Notes: generated by a model from the sequence alone, not told the origin. A stretch of 64,000 nt of DNA from DATAFF01 sp963744915 (GCA_963744915.1 CAVUUY010000009.1:410314-474313), one strand, 5' to 3'. Counted from the first letter of the stretch, positions 9,493 through 18,564 are shown. Numbers and translations are program-made.

Positions 9493-9912
9493 ATGCGACA
9501 CGCCAATCGAGGCCGCAAGCTCAATCGCACCCATGAGCACCGTGCGGCGATGTTCGCCAACATGGCGGCTGCTCTCATCAAGCATGAGCAGATCTCCACC
9601 ACCCTGCCCAAGGCCAAGGATCTGCGGCCGATCGTCGAGAAGCTGGTGACGCTCGCCAAGAAGGGCGGGCTCCATGCGCGCCGGCAGGCGATCTCGCAGA
9701 TCGGCGACCAGGAGCAGGTCGGAAAGCTGTTCGCGGTGCTGGCCGACCGCTACCGTGCCCGCAATGGCGGTTATACGCGCGTTCTCAAGGCCGGGTTCCG
9801 GCATGGCAACTCGGCGCCAATGGCGGTGATCGAGTTCGTCGACCGCAATCCGGACGAGAAGGGCAAGGATTCCGGCCCGCCGCAGAATGAGGGTGAAGCG
9901 GCCACGGCCTGA
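9493..9912 (+). CDS. rplQ: 50S ribosomal protein L17
   Basis: This 139-residue protein begins MRHANRGRKLNRTHEHRAAM, the L17 start, and carries an acidic/Gly-rich tail after residue 120. It is the last gene of the ribosomal cluster: the next gene runs on the other strand, 39 bases away. I saw no strong T-tailed terminator in that gap. Confidence 0.98.
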   Translation: MRHANRGRKLNRTHEHRAAMFANMAAALIKHEQISTTLPKAKDLRPIVEKLVTLAKKGGLHARRQAISQIGDQEQVGKLFAVLADRYRARNGGYTRVLKAGFRHGNSAPMAVIEFVDRNPDEKGKDSGPPQNEGEAATA

Positions 9913-9951
9913 GGACCGTTCGAGGACGTACTCACCGCGGCGGCCCTTCGC

Positions 9952-11139
9952 TCAGCCGGTGAAGCTGTCGGCAACAATCGCCGTCGCAGCGCTTCCATAA
10001 CCGTTGAACCGGGTTGCGGTGGCGGCGCCATAAGCGCCGACGGTGGAGAATTCGATGAAATCGTTCTCGGCAATGTCGGCCGGCAGAACGAGCTCGCCGG
10101 GGATGCGGTCGAGCGGGTCGCAGGTCGGGCCATAGGCGGTGAAGCGCTGCACCGGCCCGCCATGGACCGCACCATCGCGAATGACGCGGTAATGCGGCGC
10201 GAGGGCCGGCGCCTGGCTCATTTCCAGGAGTGCGCCATAGATGCCGTCATTCAGGAACAGCTCGCGGTGCGACGGCTTGACGAGCTTCACCCGGCTGAGG
10301 AGCGACATGGAACTGGCCACGAGCCCGCGGCCCGGCTCGCATTCGAGCGGCGGCCGCTCGGCGTCGGCGAAGGCGGCTCTCAGGCTGTCGGCAATGGCGG
10401 CGAAGAATGCCGGAAGCGGTGGCGCAGTGCTGTGGCGGTAGCTCGCGGGAAAGCCGCCGCCGACATTGAGGGCGGCGAGGCGCACACCGGCGCCATGGGC
10501 GATCTCGCCGGCGGCCTTGATGTAGCGGGCATAGGCCTGCGGGTCGGTGCATTGCGAGCCGGGGTGAAAGGTGAGGACCGGGCGATGGCCGGAGCGGGCG
10601 ATGAGCCGCAGCAGGTCAGCGGCTCCGCGCGGGTCGGCACCGAATTTGGTCGAGAAATCATGGGCCGCCGCGCCATGCGGCGGCAGGCGGAAACGCACCG
10701 CGAGCTCGATCCCGGCCACTCCCCTGACGACCTCGAGGATCTTGGCAAGCTCGCCGACATCATCGAGCGCAAAGCGCCGGCAGCCATGGATGGCGGATGC
10801 CTCGGCGATCTCCTGGCGCGACTTCACCGGATTGTGATAGTGCAGCCGCGCTCCCGGTGCCGCGGCCGCGACCACCTCCATCTCCGCGATCGAGGCGACG
10901 TCGAACACCTTGATCCCGGCCTCGGCCATGGCGGCGATCACCACGCTCGCGCTGTTGGCCTTGACGGCATAGGAGACCTCGCCGGGAAAGCCTTTGCGGA
11001 AGCGCGCCGCGTTCGCGCGCAGGGCCTGCGGCGCGAAGCAGAAGACCGGCTGCTGCGGGTTCAAGGCGCGGGCGACCGCCGGGCCATCGGCATGCACTGC
11101 CGGGGCATGGTCGAGCAAGGCGCGGGCATGGACGTTCAT
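9952..11139 (-). CDS. Fold-type-III PLP decarboxylase (ornithine/arginine/diaminopimelate decarboxylase family)
   Basis: This 395-residue enzyme has an alanine-racemase-like barrel. YAVKAN at residues 57-62 supplies the Schiff-base lysine (K60), followed by HPGSQ, GGGFP and CEPGRGLV for phosphate and PLP binding, and YGPTCDPLD near the C-terminus with the catalytic Cys and substrate-binding Asp. That last block favours an ornithine/lysine-type basic amino acid decarboxylase over LysA, so a polyamine-forming role is likely; the exact substrate is inferred. I chose the ATG at 11139, preceded by a purine-rich ribosome binding site, over an upstream in-frame start at 11166. It is divergent from an Lrp-type regulator. 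Confidence 0.88.
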   Translation of the reverse strand: MNVHARALLDHAPAVHADGPAVARALNPQQPVFCFAPQALRANAARFRKGFPGEVSYAVKANSASVVIAAMAEAGIKVFDVASIAEMEVVAAAAPGARLHYHNPVKSRQEIAEASAIHGCRRFALDDVGELAKILEVVRGVAGIELAVRFRLPPHGAAAHDFSTKFGADPRGAADLLRLIARSGHRPVLTFHPGSQCTDPQAYARYIKAAGEIAHGAGVRLAALNVGGGFPASYRHSTAPPLPAFFAAIADSLRAAFADAERPPLECEPGRGLVASSMSLLSRVKLVKPSHRELFLNDGIYGALLEMSQAPALAPHYRVIRDGAVHGGPVQRFTAYGPTCDPLDRIPGELVLPADIAENDFIEFSTVGAYGAATATRFNGYGSAATAIVADSFTG

Positions 11140-11201
11140 GGCACGAATCCCCTCTGTACTCTTCAAGGTTGCCGCAAAGCTGCAACGGAAAAGAGACGCC
11201 T

Positions 11202-11224
11202 AATTGCGCCGAATCGGCTAAATT
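11202..11224. promoter_or_regulatory. Inverted repeat, candidate Lrp/AsnC operator
   Basis: AATTgcGCC (11202-11210) and GGCtaAATT (11216-11224) are mirror arms around the centre GAATC. The dyad lies between the divergent decarboxylase and AsnC-type genes, where such regulators usually bind. The centre is also a GANTC site, the target of CcrM methylase in alphaproteobacteria. Binding is inferred, not shown. Confidence 0.5.
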
Positions 11225-11254
11225 CCCCGGCGGATTGACGACGAGACCGGCAGG

Positions 11255-11695
11255 ATGACGCTTTCAATCACCGTCAAGGATGAAGAGCTGATCGCGCTTC
11301 TGCGACTCAATGCGCGCGAGCCGATCGCCTCGCTGGCACGCAAGCTCGGGCTGTCGCGGACGACCGTCCAGGACCGCCTGCGGCGCCTCGAACAGAGCGG
11401 AACCATTGCCGGCTATGCCGTCAAACTCGGAGCGGAGGTGCGGCGCGGCGGCATCAGGGCCTATGTCGAGGTGTCGACGGAGAGCCGGCGGACGGCCGAG
11501 GTGATGCGGGCGCTCCTCAGGATCCACCAGATCGAAACGCTGCACACGGTCAGCGGCAAGTTCGATTTCGTGGCGCTGATCCGGGCGGGCTCGGCGGAGG
11601 AACTCGATCACCTGCTCGACCAGGTCGGGGCGATAACCGGGGTGACGCGGACCGAGTCGGCGGTGATCCTGTCGACCAAGCTCGACCGGCAATAG
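11255..11695 (+). CDS. Lrp/AsnC family transcriptional regulator
   Basis: This 146-residue protein has an N-terminal helix-turn-helix (PIASLARKLGLSRTTVQDRLRRLE, about residues 22-45) and a C-terminal RAM/AsnC ligand domain (about 65-140). The family senses amino acids and often regulates a divergent gene. Here the neighbour is the PLP decarboxylase, so it may respond to the decarboxylase's amino-acid substrate. The ATG at 11255 follows a GGCAGG ribosome binding site. Ligand unknown. Confidence 0.9.
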   Translation: MTLSITVKDEELIALLRLNAREPIASLARKLGLSRTTVQDRLRRLEQSGTIAGYAVKLGAEVRRGGIRAYVEVSTESRRTAEVMRALLRIHQIETLHTVSGKFDFVALIRAGSAEELDHLLDQVGAITGVTRTESAVILSTKLDRQ

Positions 11696-11741
11696 GCACA
11701 TGCTTTGTGTTGACGGACTGTCGATGGCGCCAAGTCGCGGT

Positions 11742-11771
11742 TTGTTCGCTGCCGCCGCGGAGTGCTATAGA
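11742..11771 (+). promoter_or_regulatory. Candidate promoter of the HtrA-type protease gene
   Basis: TTGTTC (11742-11747), an 18-base spacer and TATAGA (11766-11771) lie 33 bases before the start codon. The -10 is good and the -35 weak. A further TTGACG at 11709-11714 has no matching -10 at the right distance. I cannot assign a sigma factor. Confidence 0.45.
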
Positions 11772-11803
11772 GCCGCCGGGGGTCGAATGCTCAGGAGGGA
11801 GAA

Positions 11804-13204
11804 ATGCCTAGAGTAGGGATGACCGCCATTGCGTTGCTGCTGACGCTTTTGGGCGCTCCGGCTTTCGCCCAGCAGGTGCCGCAGAGCCGGGAGCAGATCC
11901 AGCTCTCCTTTGCCACGGTGGTCAAGCAGACGGCGCCGGCGGTGGTCAATGTCTATGCCAAGCGGGTGGTGCGGCAGCCCGGCATTCCCGGGTTCAGCGA
12001 CGACCCGTTCTTCCGGCGGTTTTTCGGCGATGGCGGCGCGTTCGGGCGCTCGCGCGAGATGGTGCAGAACTCCCTCGGCTCGGGCGTGCTGGTCGACCCG
12101 AGCGGCATCGTCGTCACCAACAACCATGTCATCCAGGGCGGAACGGAAATTCGCGTGGTGCTGTCCGATCGCCGCGAGTTCGATGCCACGGTGACGCTGG
12201 CGGACGAGCACAGCGATCTTGCCATTCTCAAGGTCAATCCCGGTCAGGCCAAGCTGCCGAGCCTGGCGCTCGGCGATTCCGACGATCTCGAGGTCGGCGA
12301 TCTCGTTCTCGCCATCGGCAATCCGTTCGGCGTCGGCCAGACCGTCACCAGCGGCATTGTCTCGGCGCTCGCCAGGACCCAGGTCGGGATCACCGATTAT
12401 CAATTCTTCATTCAAACCGATGCAGCGATAAATCCGGGAAATTCCGGCGGTGCCCTGATCGACATTGCGGGCCGGCTGATCGGCATCAACACGGCCATCT
12501 ATTCACGCAGCGGCGGTTCGATCGGCATCGGCTTTGCCATTCCGGCCAACATGGTCCGGACGGTGGTGGCCTCGGCGATGAATGGCGGCAAGGTCTCGCG
12601 GCCATGGAGCGGGGCCGATCTCCAGGACGTGACGGCCGAAATGGGTGAGACGCTTGGCCTCGACCGGCCGCGCGGGGCGATCGTCGCGAGCCTCCATCCG
12701 CTGAGCCCGATGGTCCAGGCCGGCATCGCGACGGGCGATGTCATTGTCGGGGTCAACGGCAAAACGGTGGACAATGCCAAGGAGTTCGACTACCGCTTGG
12801 CCACGCTGAGCGTCGGTCAGCAGACCGCCATCGATCTCTTCCGCAGGGGCAAGCCGCTGACGGCCAAGCTGGCGCTGGTGCGGGCGCCCGACAAGCCGGC
12901 CCGCGAAGACACCGTTATCAAGGGCCGCACGCCTCTCACCGGTGCGGTGGTCGCCAATGTCTCGCCGGCACTTGCCGACGAGCTCGGCCTCGGCATCTCG
13001 GCCAAGGGCGTTGCAGTGGTCGACGTAAAGGGCGGTCCGGCGGCGCAGATCGGATTCCGCAAGGGCGATATCCTTCTCGAGGTCAATGGCGAGAAGGTAG
13101 CGAACGTCAAGGCGCTGCAGGCCGCCCTGACCAAGGAGAACGCCCATTGGGAGCTGTCGATCGATCGCGGCGGGCGGGTCAGGTCGGTGCGGCTCGGCGG
13201 CTGA
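11804..13204 (+). CDS. Periplasmic serine protease, DegP/HtrA (Do) family
   Basis: This 466-residue protein has a signal peptide (MPRVGMTAIALLLTLLGAPAFA, cleavage likely after AFA), a trypsin-like domain, then two PDZ domains (roughly 265-350 and 370-460). The triad is visible: H108 in TNNHVI, D138 in HSDLAIL, S214 in NPGNSGGAL. The family degrades or refolds misfolded envelope proteins. It ends five bases before rarA, so the two are probably cotranscribed. Assignment to DegP versus DegQ or DegS is not possible by eye. Confidence 0.93.
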   Translation: MPRVGMTAIALLLTLLGAPAFAQQVPQSREQIQLSFATVVKQTAPAVVNVYAKRVVRQPGIPGFSDDPFFRRFFGDGGAFGRSREMVQNSLGSGVLVDPSGIVVTNNHVIQGGTEIRVVLSDRREFDATVTLADEHSDLAILKVNPGQAKLPSLALGDSDDLEVGDLVLAIGNPFGVGQTVTSGIVSALARTQVGITDYQFFIQTDAAINPGNSGGALIDIAGRLIGINTAIYSRSGGSIGIGFAIPANMVRTVVASAMNGGKVSRPWSGADLQDVTAEMGETLGLDRPRGAIVASLHPLSPMVQAGIATGDVIVGVNGKTVDNAKEFDYRLATLSVGQQTAIDLFRRGKPLTAKLALVRAPDKPAREDTVIKGRTPLTGAVVANVSPALADELGLGISAKGVAVVDVKGGPAAQIGFRKGDILLEVNGEKVANVKALQAALTKENAHWELSIDRGGRVRSVRLGG

Positions 13205-13209
13205 GGTCG

Positions 13210-14514
13210 ATGGCCAATCTGTTCACCGCGGCAGGTCTCGACCGGTCGGCTCCGCATCCGCTGGCCGATCGCCTGCGGCCGAAGAGTCTTGGCGAAGTCA
13301 TCGGCCAGGAGCACCTCACCGGTCCGGACGGCGTATTGACCCGGCTGCTGGCAGCGGGCCGCCTCGGCAGCGTCATCCTGTGGGGCCCGCCCGGCACCGG
13401 CAAGACGACGATCGCGAGGCTGCTTGCCGGCGAGACCGGGCTTCATTTCGAACAGATCTCGGCGATCTTTTCCGGGGTTGCCGAGCTCAGGAAAATCTTC
13501 GAGCAAGCCCGCAAGCGGCGCGAGGAGGGCAGGGGCACGCTGCTGTTCGTCGATGAGATCCATCGTTTTAATCGCTCGCAGCAGGACAGCTTCCTTCCGC
13601 TTATGGAAGACGGCACGATCACGCTGATCGGCGCCACCACGGAGAATCCATCTTTCGAGCTCAACGGGGCGCTGCTGTCGCGGGCCCAGGTGCTGACGCT
13701 GAACCGGCTCGAGCCGCAGTCCCTGGCGATATTGGTCGAGCGGGCAGAGGCGGCGGAAGGGCGGCCGCTGCCTCTCGACGAGGCGGCGCGCGAGCAGCTG
13801 CTTGGGCTCGCCGACGGCGACGGGCGTTATCTGCTGAACCTGGTCGAGGACATCTACGCCTCGGTCGAGGAAGGCGGGCGCATCGGTTCCGAGGCGCTGG
13901 CGCATATCGTGCAGCGCCGGGTCCCGCTCTACGACAAGTCGCGCGACGGCCATTACAATCTGATCTCGGCGCTGCACAAGTCGGTGCGCGGCTCCGATCC
14001 CGACGCAGCGCTCTATTATCTCGCCCGCATGATCGTTGCCGGCGAAGATCCGCTCTATCTTGCCCGCCGCCTGGTGCGGATGGCGATCGAGGACATCGGA
14101 CTCGCCGATCCGCAGGCGATCGAGCAGGCGCTGGCCGCCAAGGAGGCCTTCGACTTTCTCGGCAGCCCGGAGGGCGAGCTGGCGCTGGCGCAGGCGACGC
14201 TCTATCTGGCGACGGCGCCCAAGTCCAATGCGAGCTATGTCGCCTATGGGCGGGCGATGGCACGGGCCAGGGAAACGGGTTCGCTGATGCCGCCCAAGAT
14301 CATCCTGAACGCGCCGACCCGGTTGATGAAGCAGCAGGAATATGGCGCCGGCTATCGCTATGACCACGACCAGCCGGACGCCTTTTCCGGTCAGAACTAT
14401 TTCCCGACGGAGATCGGCCGCGAGACCTATTACGATCCACCCGAGCGGGGCTTCGAGCGCGAGATCAGGAAGCGGCTCGACTATTGGGCCAAGCTCCGGG
14501 ACGGCCGGCAATAG
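13210..14514 (+). CDS. rarA: Replication-associated recombination protein A (RarA/MgsA AAA+ ATPase)
   Basis: This 434-residue clamp-loader-like ATPase acts at stalled replication forks. Walker A is GPPGTGKTT near residue 60, Walker B is LLFVDEIHRFN, and sensor-1 is TLIGATTENPSFELN. The C-terminal tetramerisation region includes RMAIEDIGLADPQA. The open frame extends back into the protease gene, but the ATG at 13210 gives the family start (MANLF, then LADRLRPKSLGEVIGQEHL). The full length matches the family. Confidence 0.95.
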   Translation: MANLFTAAGLDRSAPHPLADRLRPKSLGEVIGQEHLTGPDGVLTRLLAAGRLGSVILWGPPGTGKTTIARLLAGETGLHFEQISAIFSGVAELRKIFEQARKRREEGRGTLLFVDEIHRFNRSQQDSFLPLMEDGTITLIGATTENPSFELNGALLSRAQVLTLNRLEPQSLAILVERAEAAEGRPLPLDEAAREQLLGLADGDGRYLLNLVEDIYASVEEGGRIGSEALAHIVQRRVPLYDKSRDGHYNLISALHKSVRGSDPDAALYYLARMIVAGEDPLYLARRLVRMAIEDIGLADPQAIEQALAAKEAFDFLGSPEGELALAQATLYLATAPKSNASYVAYGRAMARARETGSLMPPKIILNAPTRLMKQQEYGAGYRYDHDQPDAFSGQNYFPTEIGRETYYDPPERGFEREIRKRLDYWAKLRDGRQ

Positions 14515-14529
14515 GCATCGTTCGTCCGG

Positions 14530-14853
14530 TCACCCTGCCTGCCCCGCCCCCACGCCCCCTTGCGGTTGCGGCGGGTTGCGGTCGGAGGCACGGCGGTCGG
14601 CCATGAACCTGGCGAACTCCTCCTCATCCCTGGCGTGGCGCAGGCGCTCGAGAAAGGCGCGGAATTCCCTCTGCTCCTCGGCCAGGCGCTTCAGCGTCTC
14701 GGCCTTGTAGTCGTCGAAAGCGCGGTTGCCGCTCGAGCGGAGGGGGTGGCCGGACCACCATGACCCATGCGCCTCCTGATCCGCGCCCTGGTTCTCGTGC
14801 TCATTCGAGCAGCCCCGCCGCCAACGGCGCATGCCGCGGTGCATCCCGCACAT
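14530..14853 (-). CDS. DUF2852-like protein
   Basis: This 107-residue protein has a C-terminal half NRAFDDYKAETLKRLAEEQ then REFRAFLERLRHARDEEEF, which I recognise as the charged helical end of DUF2852 proteins. Those usually carry an N-terminal membrane segment; none is clear here, where the N-terminus is rich in Arg, His and Trp instead. So this is either a shortened relative or has a misjudged start. It is convergent with rarA. Function unknown. Confidence 0.6.
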   Translation of the reverse strand: MCGMHRGMRRWRRGCSNEHENQGADQEAHGSWWSGHPLRSSGNRAFDDYKAETLKRLAEEQREFRAFLERLRHARDEEEFARFMADRRASDRNPPQPQGGVGAGQAG

Positions 14854-14978
14854 CGTGACCTCCTTGGTGAATGTTAATCACATTAACATAGCTGGGCGGT
14901 TCGGGTCGCATTGTCAAGACACCGCGCAGCTGGTCAAATCGGCGGATCAACAATCATGTCCTGGGAGGCCGACCCCTC

Positions 14979-15665
14979 ATGAAACTCACCTGGTTCGGAC
15001 ATTCGGCTTTTCGCGTGGCGACCGGTCAATCGGTCATCCTCATCGATCCCTTCATCACCCACAATCCGGTGGCCACGGTCAAAGCGGAGGCGGCGGGGCG
15101 CGGCGCCACCCATGTCGTGCTGACCCATGGCCACGAGGACCATGTCGGCGATGCCGAGTCGATCTGCAAAGCCAACAATGCGCCGCTCATTGCGGTGCAC
15201 GAGATCTGCGAAATCCTGGGCAGCAACGGCGTCGAGCGCTGCGAGGGGGCGAACCCCGGCGGCACGATCTACACCACCGACTTCGACGTCACCTTCGTGC
15301 GGGCGGACCATTCGTCGTCCTATGGCGGCAGATATATGGGCAATCCCTGCGGGGTGGTGATCCGCACCCGCGAGGGCCAGAGCGTCTACCACATGGGCGA
15401 TACGGCGATATTCGGCGACATGGCCCTCATCAACGAGATCCACCGCCCGACGATCGGCATCGTGCCGATCGGCGACCGCTACACGATGAACCCGCAAACG
15501 GCGGCATTGGCCTGCCGCAGGTTCTTCAAGTTCGAGACCATCATCCCCTGCCACTACAAGACCTTCCCGGCCCTGGTACAGAGTCCCGACGCGTTCATCG
15601 AAGCACTCGGCAGCGACGGGGCGAAGGTCAAGGCCATGGCGGTCGGCGAAACCCTGGCGTTCTAG
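14979..15665 (+). CDS. UPF0173 metal-dependent hydrolase (metallo-beta-lactamase fold)
   Basis: This 228-residue protein begins MKLTWFGHSAFRV, the UPF0173/UlaG-like start. The metal motif THGHEDHVGDAE is near residues 47-58, with further ligands in RADHSSSYGG and HMGDTAIFGDMAL. The substrate is unknown for the family. A second copy of the same region is open in another frame from 14831, but that is a shadow. The GNAT gene follows after two bases, suggesting one transcript. Confidence 0.9.
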   Translation: MKLTWFGHSAFRVATGQSVILIDPFITHNPVATVKAEAAGRGATHVVLTHGHEDHVGDAESICKANNAPLIAVHEICEILGSNGVERCEGANPGGTIYTTDFDVTFVRADHSSSYGGRYMGNPCGVVIRTREGQSVYHMGDTAIFGDMALINEIHRPTIGIVPIGDRYTMNPQTAALACRRFFKFETIIPCHYKTFPALVQSPDAFIEALGSDGAKVKAMAVGETLAF

Positions 15666-15667
15666 CC

Positions 15668-16375
15668 ATGGCCGATTACACGGTTGGCCCGCCGGTGTCC
15701 CGGCCCGCCGGGCTCGTCCTGGATGGCGGTCCGCTCGCCGGTCGCCATGTCGATCTCGAGCATGTCGCGGTCGAGCGACACGGGGCGGATTTGTGGGAAT
15801 CCTTCCAGGCGGGCGATCCCGAGGGACGGATCTGGACCTATATGGGCTACGGGCCATTCGCGGATCGCGCGGCGTTTCTCGCCTGGCTCAAGGACCGGCA
15901 GGCCTCGTCCGACCCGCTGTTCTACGCCCTGGTGCCGCATCGCACCGGCAAGGCCGCGGGCATGGCGTCGTTCATGCGCATGACGCCCGAGCACGGAGTG
16001 ATCGAGATCGGCCACATCTGGCTGTCGCCGTCTCTCCAGAACACCCGCGAGGCGACCGAGGGACTCTACCTGATGATGCGCCATGCGCTGACGAGCCTCA
16101 ATTGCCGGCGGCTCGAATGGAAGTGCGATGCCTTGAACCGGCCGTCGCGCCGGGCGGCCGAGCGGCTCGGCTTCACCTTCGAGGGCGAGTTCCGCCAGCA
16201 CATGATCGTCAAGGGGCGCAACCGCGACACCGCCTGGTTTGCGATCCTCGACAAGGATTGGCCGGCGATCGACGCAGCGTTTCAAAAATGGCTGGCGGAG
16301 GACAATTTCGACAGCGCAGGGCGCCAGCGGCAATCGTTGCAGGCTGCGGAAGCCGGTGGTATCAAACGCGCCTGA
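15668..16375 (+). CDS. GNAT family N-acetyltransferase (RimJ/RimL-like)
   Basis: This 235-residue protein resembles the RimJ/RimL group: DGRHV-like opening (LAGRHVDLEHV), then IEIGHIWLSPSLQNTREATE and CRRLEWKCDALNRPSRRAAE, followed by LGFTFEGEFRQHMIVKGRNR. It would transfer an acetyl group from acetyl-CoA to an amine; the target is unknown. I chose the ATG at 15668 immediately after the hydrolase stop, rather than the long upstream extension that overlaps that gene in another frame. Confidence 0.88.
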   Translation: MADYTVGPPVSRPAGLVLDGGPLAGRHVDLEHVAVERHGADLWESFQAGDPEGRIWTYMGYGPFADRAAFLAWLKDRQASSDPLFYALVPHRTGKAAGMASFMRMTPEHGVIEIGHIWLSPSLQNTREATEGLYLMMRHALTSLNCRRLEWKCDALNRPSRRAAERLGFTFEGEFRQHMIVKGRNRDTAWFAILDKDWPAIDAAFQKWLAEDNFDSAGRQRQSLQAAEAGGIKRA

Positions 16376-16402
16376 CCCCCCGCCCCCGTTGCAAGAGAAT
16401 AC

Positions 16403-16690
16403 ATGTCCGTCGATACCAACACCGTGCGCCGGATCGCCAAGCTTGCCCGCATCCGCGTGACCGACGCCGAGCTGCCGAAGCTTCAGGGCGAGCTCAACGC
16501 CATCCTGCAGTGGATCGAGATGTTGGGCGCGGTCGATGTGTCAAATATTGAGCCTTTGACGTCGATCGTGGAGCGAAAACTGCATCTGCGCGCCGACGAG
16601 GTGACCGATGGCGGACGGCCCGACGAGGTCGTGGCCAATGCGCCGGTCCAGGACGACCATTTCTATGTCGTGCCCAAGGTCGTCGAGTGA
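16403..16690 (+). CDS. gatC: Asp-tRNA(Asn)/Glu-tRNA(Gln) amidotransferase subunit C
   Basis: This 95-residue protein begins MSVDTNTVRRIAKLARIRV and has the GatC motif NIEPLTSIVERKLHLRADEV. GatC stabilises the GatA-GatB complex that converts misacylated Glu-tRNA(Gln) or Asp-tRNA(Asn). Its stop overlaps the gatA ATG by one base. Confidence 0.96.
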   Translation: MSVDTNTVRRIAKLARIRVTDAELPKLQGELNAILQWIEMLGAVDVSNIEPLTSIVERKLHLRADEVTDGGRPDEVVANAPVQDDHFYVVPKVVE

Positions 16691-18159
16691 TGGCCGAGCT
16701 GACCGGGCTGACGCTGGCGCAGGTGCAGGCGGGACTGCGCCAGGGCGCCTTCAGCGCCGTCGAGCTGGTCGAGGCCTATATCGCCGCGATCGAGCGGGCG
16801 CGGGTGCTCAACGCCTATATCGCCGATACTTTCGAGGCGGCGCGCGCCAGGGCAGCCGAGAGCGACCAGCGGCTGCGGCAGGGCGCGGCGCGGCCGCTCG
16901 AGGGAATCCCGCTCGGCATCAAGGACCTGTTCGCCACGCGGGGCGTTCACACCCAGGCCGGCAGCCGCATCCTGCAGGGCTTCCGGCCGACCTATGAATC
17001 GACCGTCACCGCCAATCTGTGGCGCGACGGCGCCTTGATGCTCGGGAAGCTCAACATGGACGAGTTCGCCATGGGCTCGTCGAACGAGACCTCGTGCTAC
17101 GGCCCGGTGATCAATCCCTGGAAGGGTCGGCGCCACAACCGGCCACTCGTTCCGGGCGGCTCCTCGGGCGGTTCGGCGGCGGCGGTGGCCGCCCATCTCT
17201 GCGTCGCGGCGACGGCGACAGACACCGGCGGGTCGATCCGCCAGCCGGCGGCGCTGACCGGGACGGTCGGGCTCAAACCGACCTATGGCCGATGCTCGCG
17301 CTGGGGGATCGTCGCCTTCGCTTCCTCGCTCGACCAGGCGGGGCCGATCGCCCGCGACGTCACCGATGCGGCAATCATGCTGCGGTCGATGGCGGGCTAC
17401 GACCCGATGGACTCGACCTCGGTCGACCTGCCGGTGCCGGATTACGAGGCGGCGCTCGCCAGGGACATCAAAGGCCTGCGGGTCGGCATCCCGCGCGAAT
17501 ACCGCGTCGACAACATGCCGCCCGAGATCGATGCCCTGTGGAAGCGGGGCACCGAATGGCTGCGAGACAGCGGCGCCGAGATCCTCGACATCTCGCTGCC
17601 GCACACAAAATATGCGCTTCCCGCCTATTACATCGTGGCGCCGGCCGAGGCTTCGTCCAACCTCGCGCGCTATGACGGGGTGCGGTATGGGCTGCGGGTT
17701 CCGGGCGACGATGTCGTCTCGATGTACGAGAACACCCGCGCCGAGGGGTTCGGCGCCGAGGTGCGGCGGCGGGTGCTGATCGGCACCTATGTGCTGTCGG
17801 CCGGCTATTACGACGCCTATTACGTAAGGGCGCAGAAGATCCGGACGTTGATCAAGCGCGATTTCGACGAGGCCTGGAAAAAGGTCGACATCGTGCTCAC
17901 GCCGGCGACCCCGGGGCCGGCCTTTGCGCCGGGCGACATCACCGACCCGGTCGAGATGTATCTCTGCGACATTTTCACCGTCACGGTAAATATGGCCGGG
18001 CTGCCGGGCCTGGCCGTGCCCGGCGGCCTCAATGAGGACGGCCTGCCCCTGGCGCTGCAGCTGATCGGGCGGCCGTTCGACGAGGAGACGCTGTTCCGCG
18101 CCGGCAAGGCGATCGAGAATGCGGCAGGGAGGTTCGCGGCGCCGCAATGGTGGTCGTGA
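16690..18159 (+). CDS. gatA: Asp-tRNA(Asn)/Glu-tRNA(Gln) amidotransferase subunit A
   Basis: This 489-residue amidase-signature enzyme releases ammonia from glutamine. The Lys of GIPLGIKDLF (near residue 79), the GGSSGGSAAAVAAHLC loop and DTGGSIRQPA supply the Lys-cisSer-Ser machinery. An in-frame GTG at 16687 exists; the ATG at 16690 is more likely. gatB does not follow in this window: the next 405 bases hold no clear gene, then ilvD. The complex therefore needs gatB encoded elsewhere. Confidence 0.96.
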   Translation: MAELTGLTLAQVQAGLRQGAFSAVELVEAYIAAIERARVLNAYIADTFEAARARAAESDQRLRQGAARPLEGIPLGIKDLFATRGVHTQAGSRILQGFRPTYESTVTANLWRDGALMLGKLNMDEFAMGSSNETSCYGPVINPWKGRRHNRPLVPGGSSGGSAAAVAAHLCVAATATDTGGSIRQPAALTGTVGLKPTYGRCSRWGIVAFASSLDQAGPIARDVTDAAIMLRSMAGYDPMDSTSVDLPVPDYEAALARDIKGLRVGIPREYRVDNMPPEIDALWKRGTEWLRDSGAEILDISLPHTKYALPAYYIVAPAEASSNLARYDGVRYGLRVPGDDVVSMYENTRAEGFGAEVRRRVLIGTYVLSAGYYDAYYVRAQKIRTLIKRDFDEAWKKVDIVLTPATPGPAFAPGDITDPVEMYLCDIFTVTVNMAGLPGLAVPGGLNEDGLPLALQLIGRPFDEETLFRAGKAIENAAGRFAAPQWWS

Positions 18160-18564
18160 AGGCCCGCGGGCAGCGCATTTTCAGCCTTTAAGTTGCGCCC
18201 GAAGGGAGGCGCAACCACCAGGGCCAATTGCCCAAACGGACAATGTTCCTGTACGCTAGGACCTACATGTACGCATCCTGGCGTGTGTGGCGGTGAGGTC
18301 ACAAGAACGACATTTCTGCATCAATTTCCGTGAACGGCCACAATCGTTCTTCTTTCCGCCCCAAAACGCCAATAGCTTCAGTCTGTCGCGGCACATGACG
18401 CGAGGGAGAAATCCCTTGGCCGCGAAGGTGCTTCAGCGAGAGGGCGTACCGCTTGATCCACGTTCGCGTGGATTGGAAGAGGCTTTTACGGCCGATTTGC
18501 AGGGCTATGTGCGTCGAAGCGTAACACAAAAGCACAAGCCCATTCAGGGAGTACAGGGTCGTCA
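18160..18564 (+). other. Long gene-poor stretch and ilvD leader with hairpins
   Basis: These 405 bases hold no convincing gene. An 8-base-pair hairpin GTTGCGCC/GGCGCAAC (18192-18215) may end gatA transcription but has no T tract. Nearer ilvD are two tight hairpins: AGGGA-GAAA-TCCCT around 18401-18414 and ATCCACG-TTCG-CGTGGAT (18456-18473). Both loops are known hyper-stable tetraloops, so a structured leader or small RNA is possible. Open frames on both strands lack family features. Confidence 0.4.
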
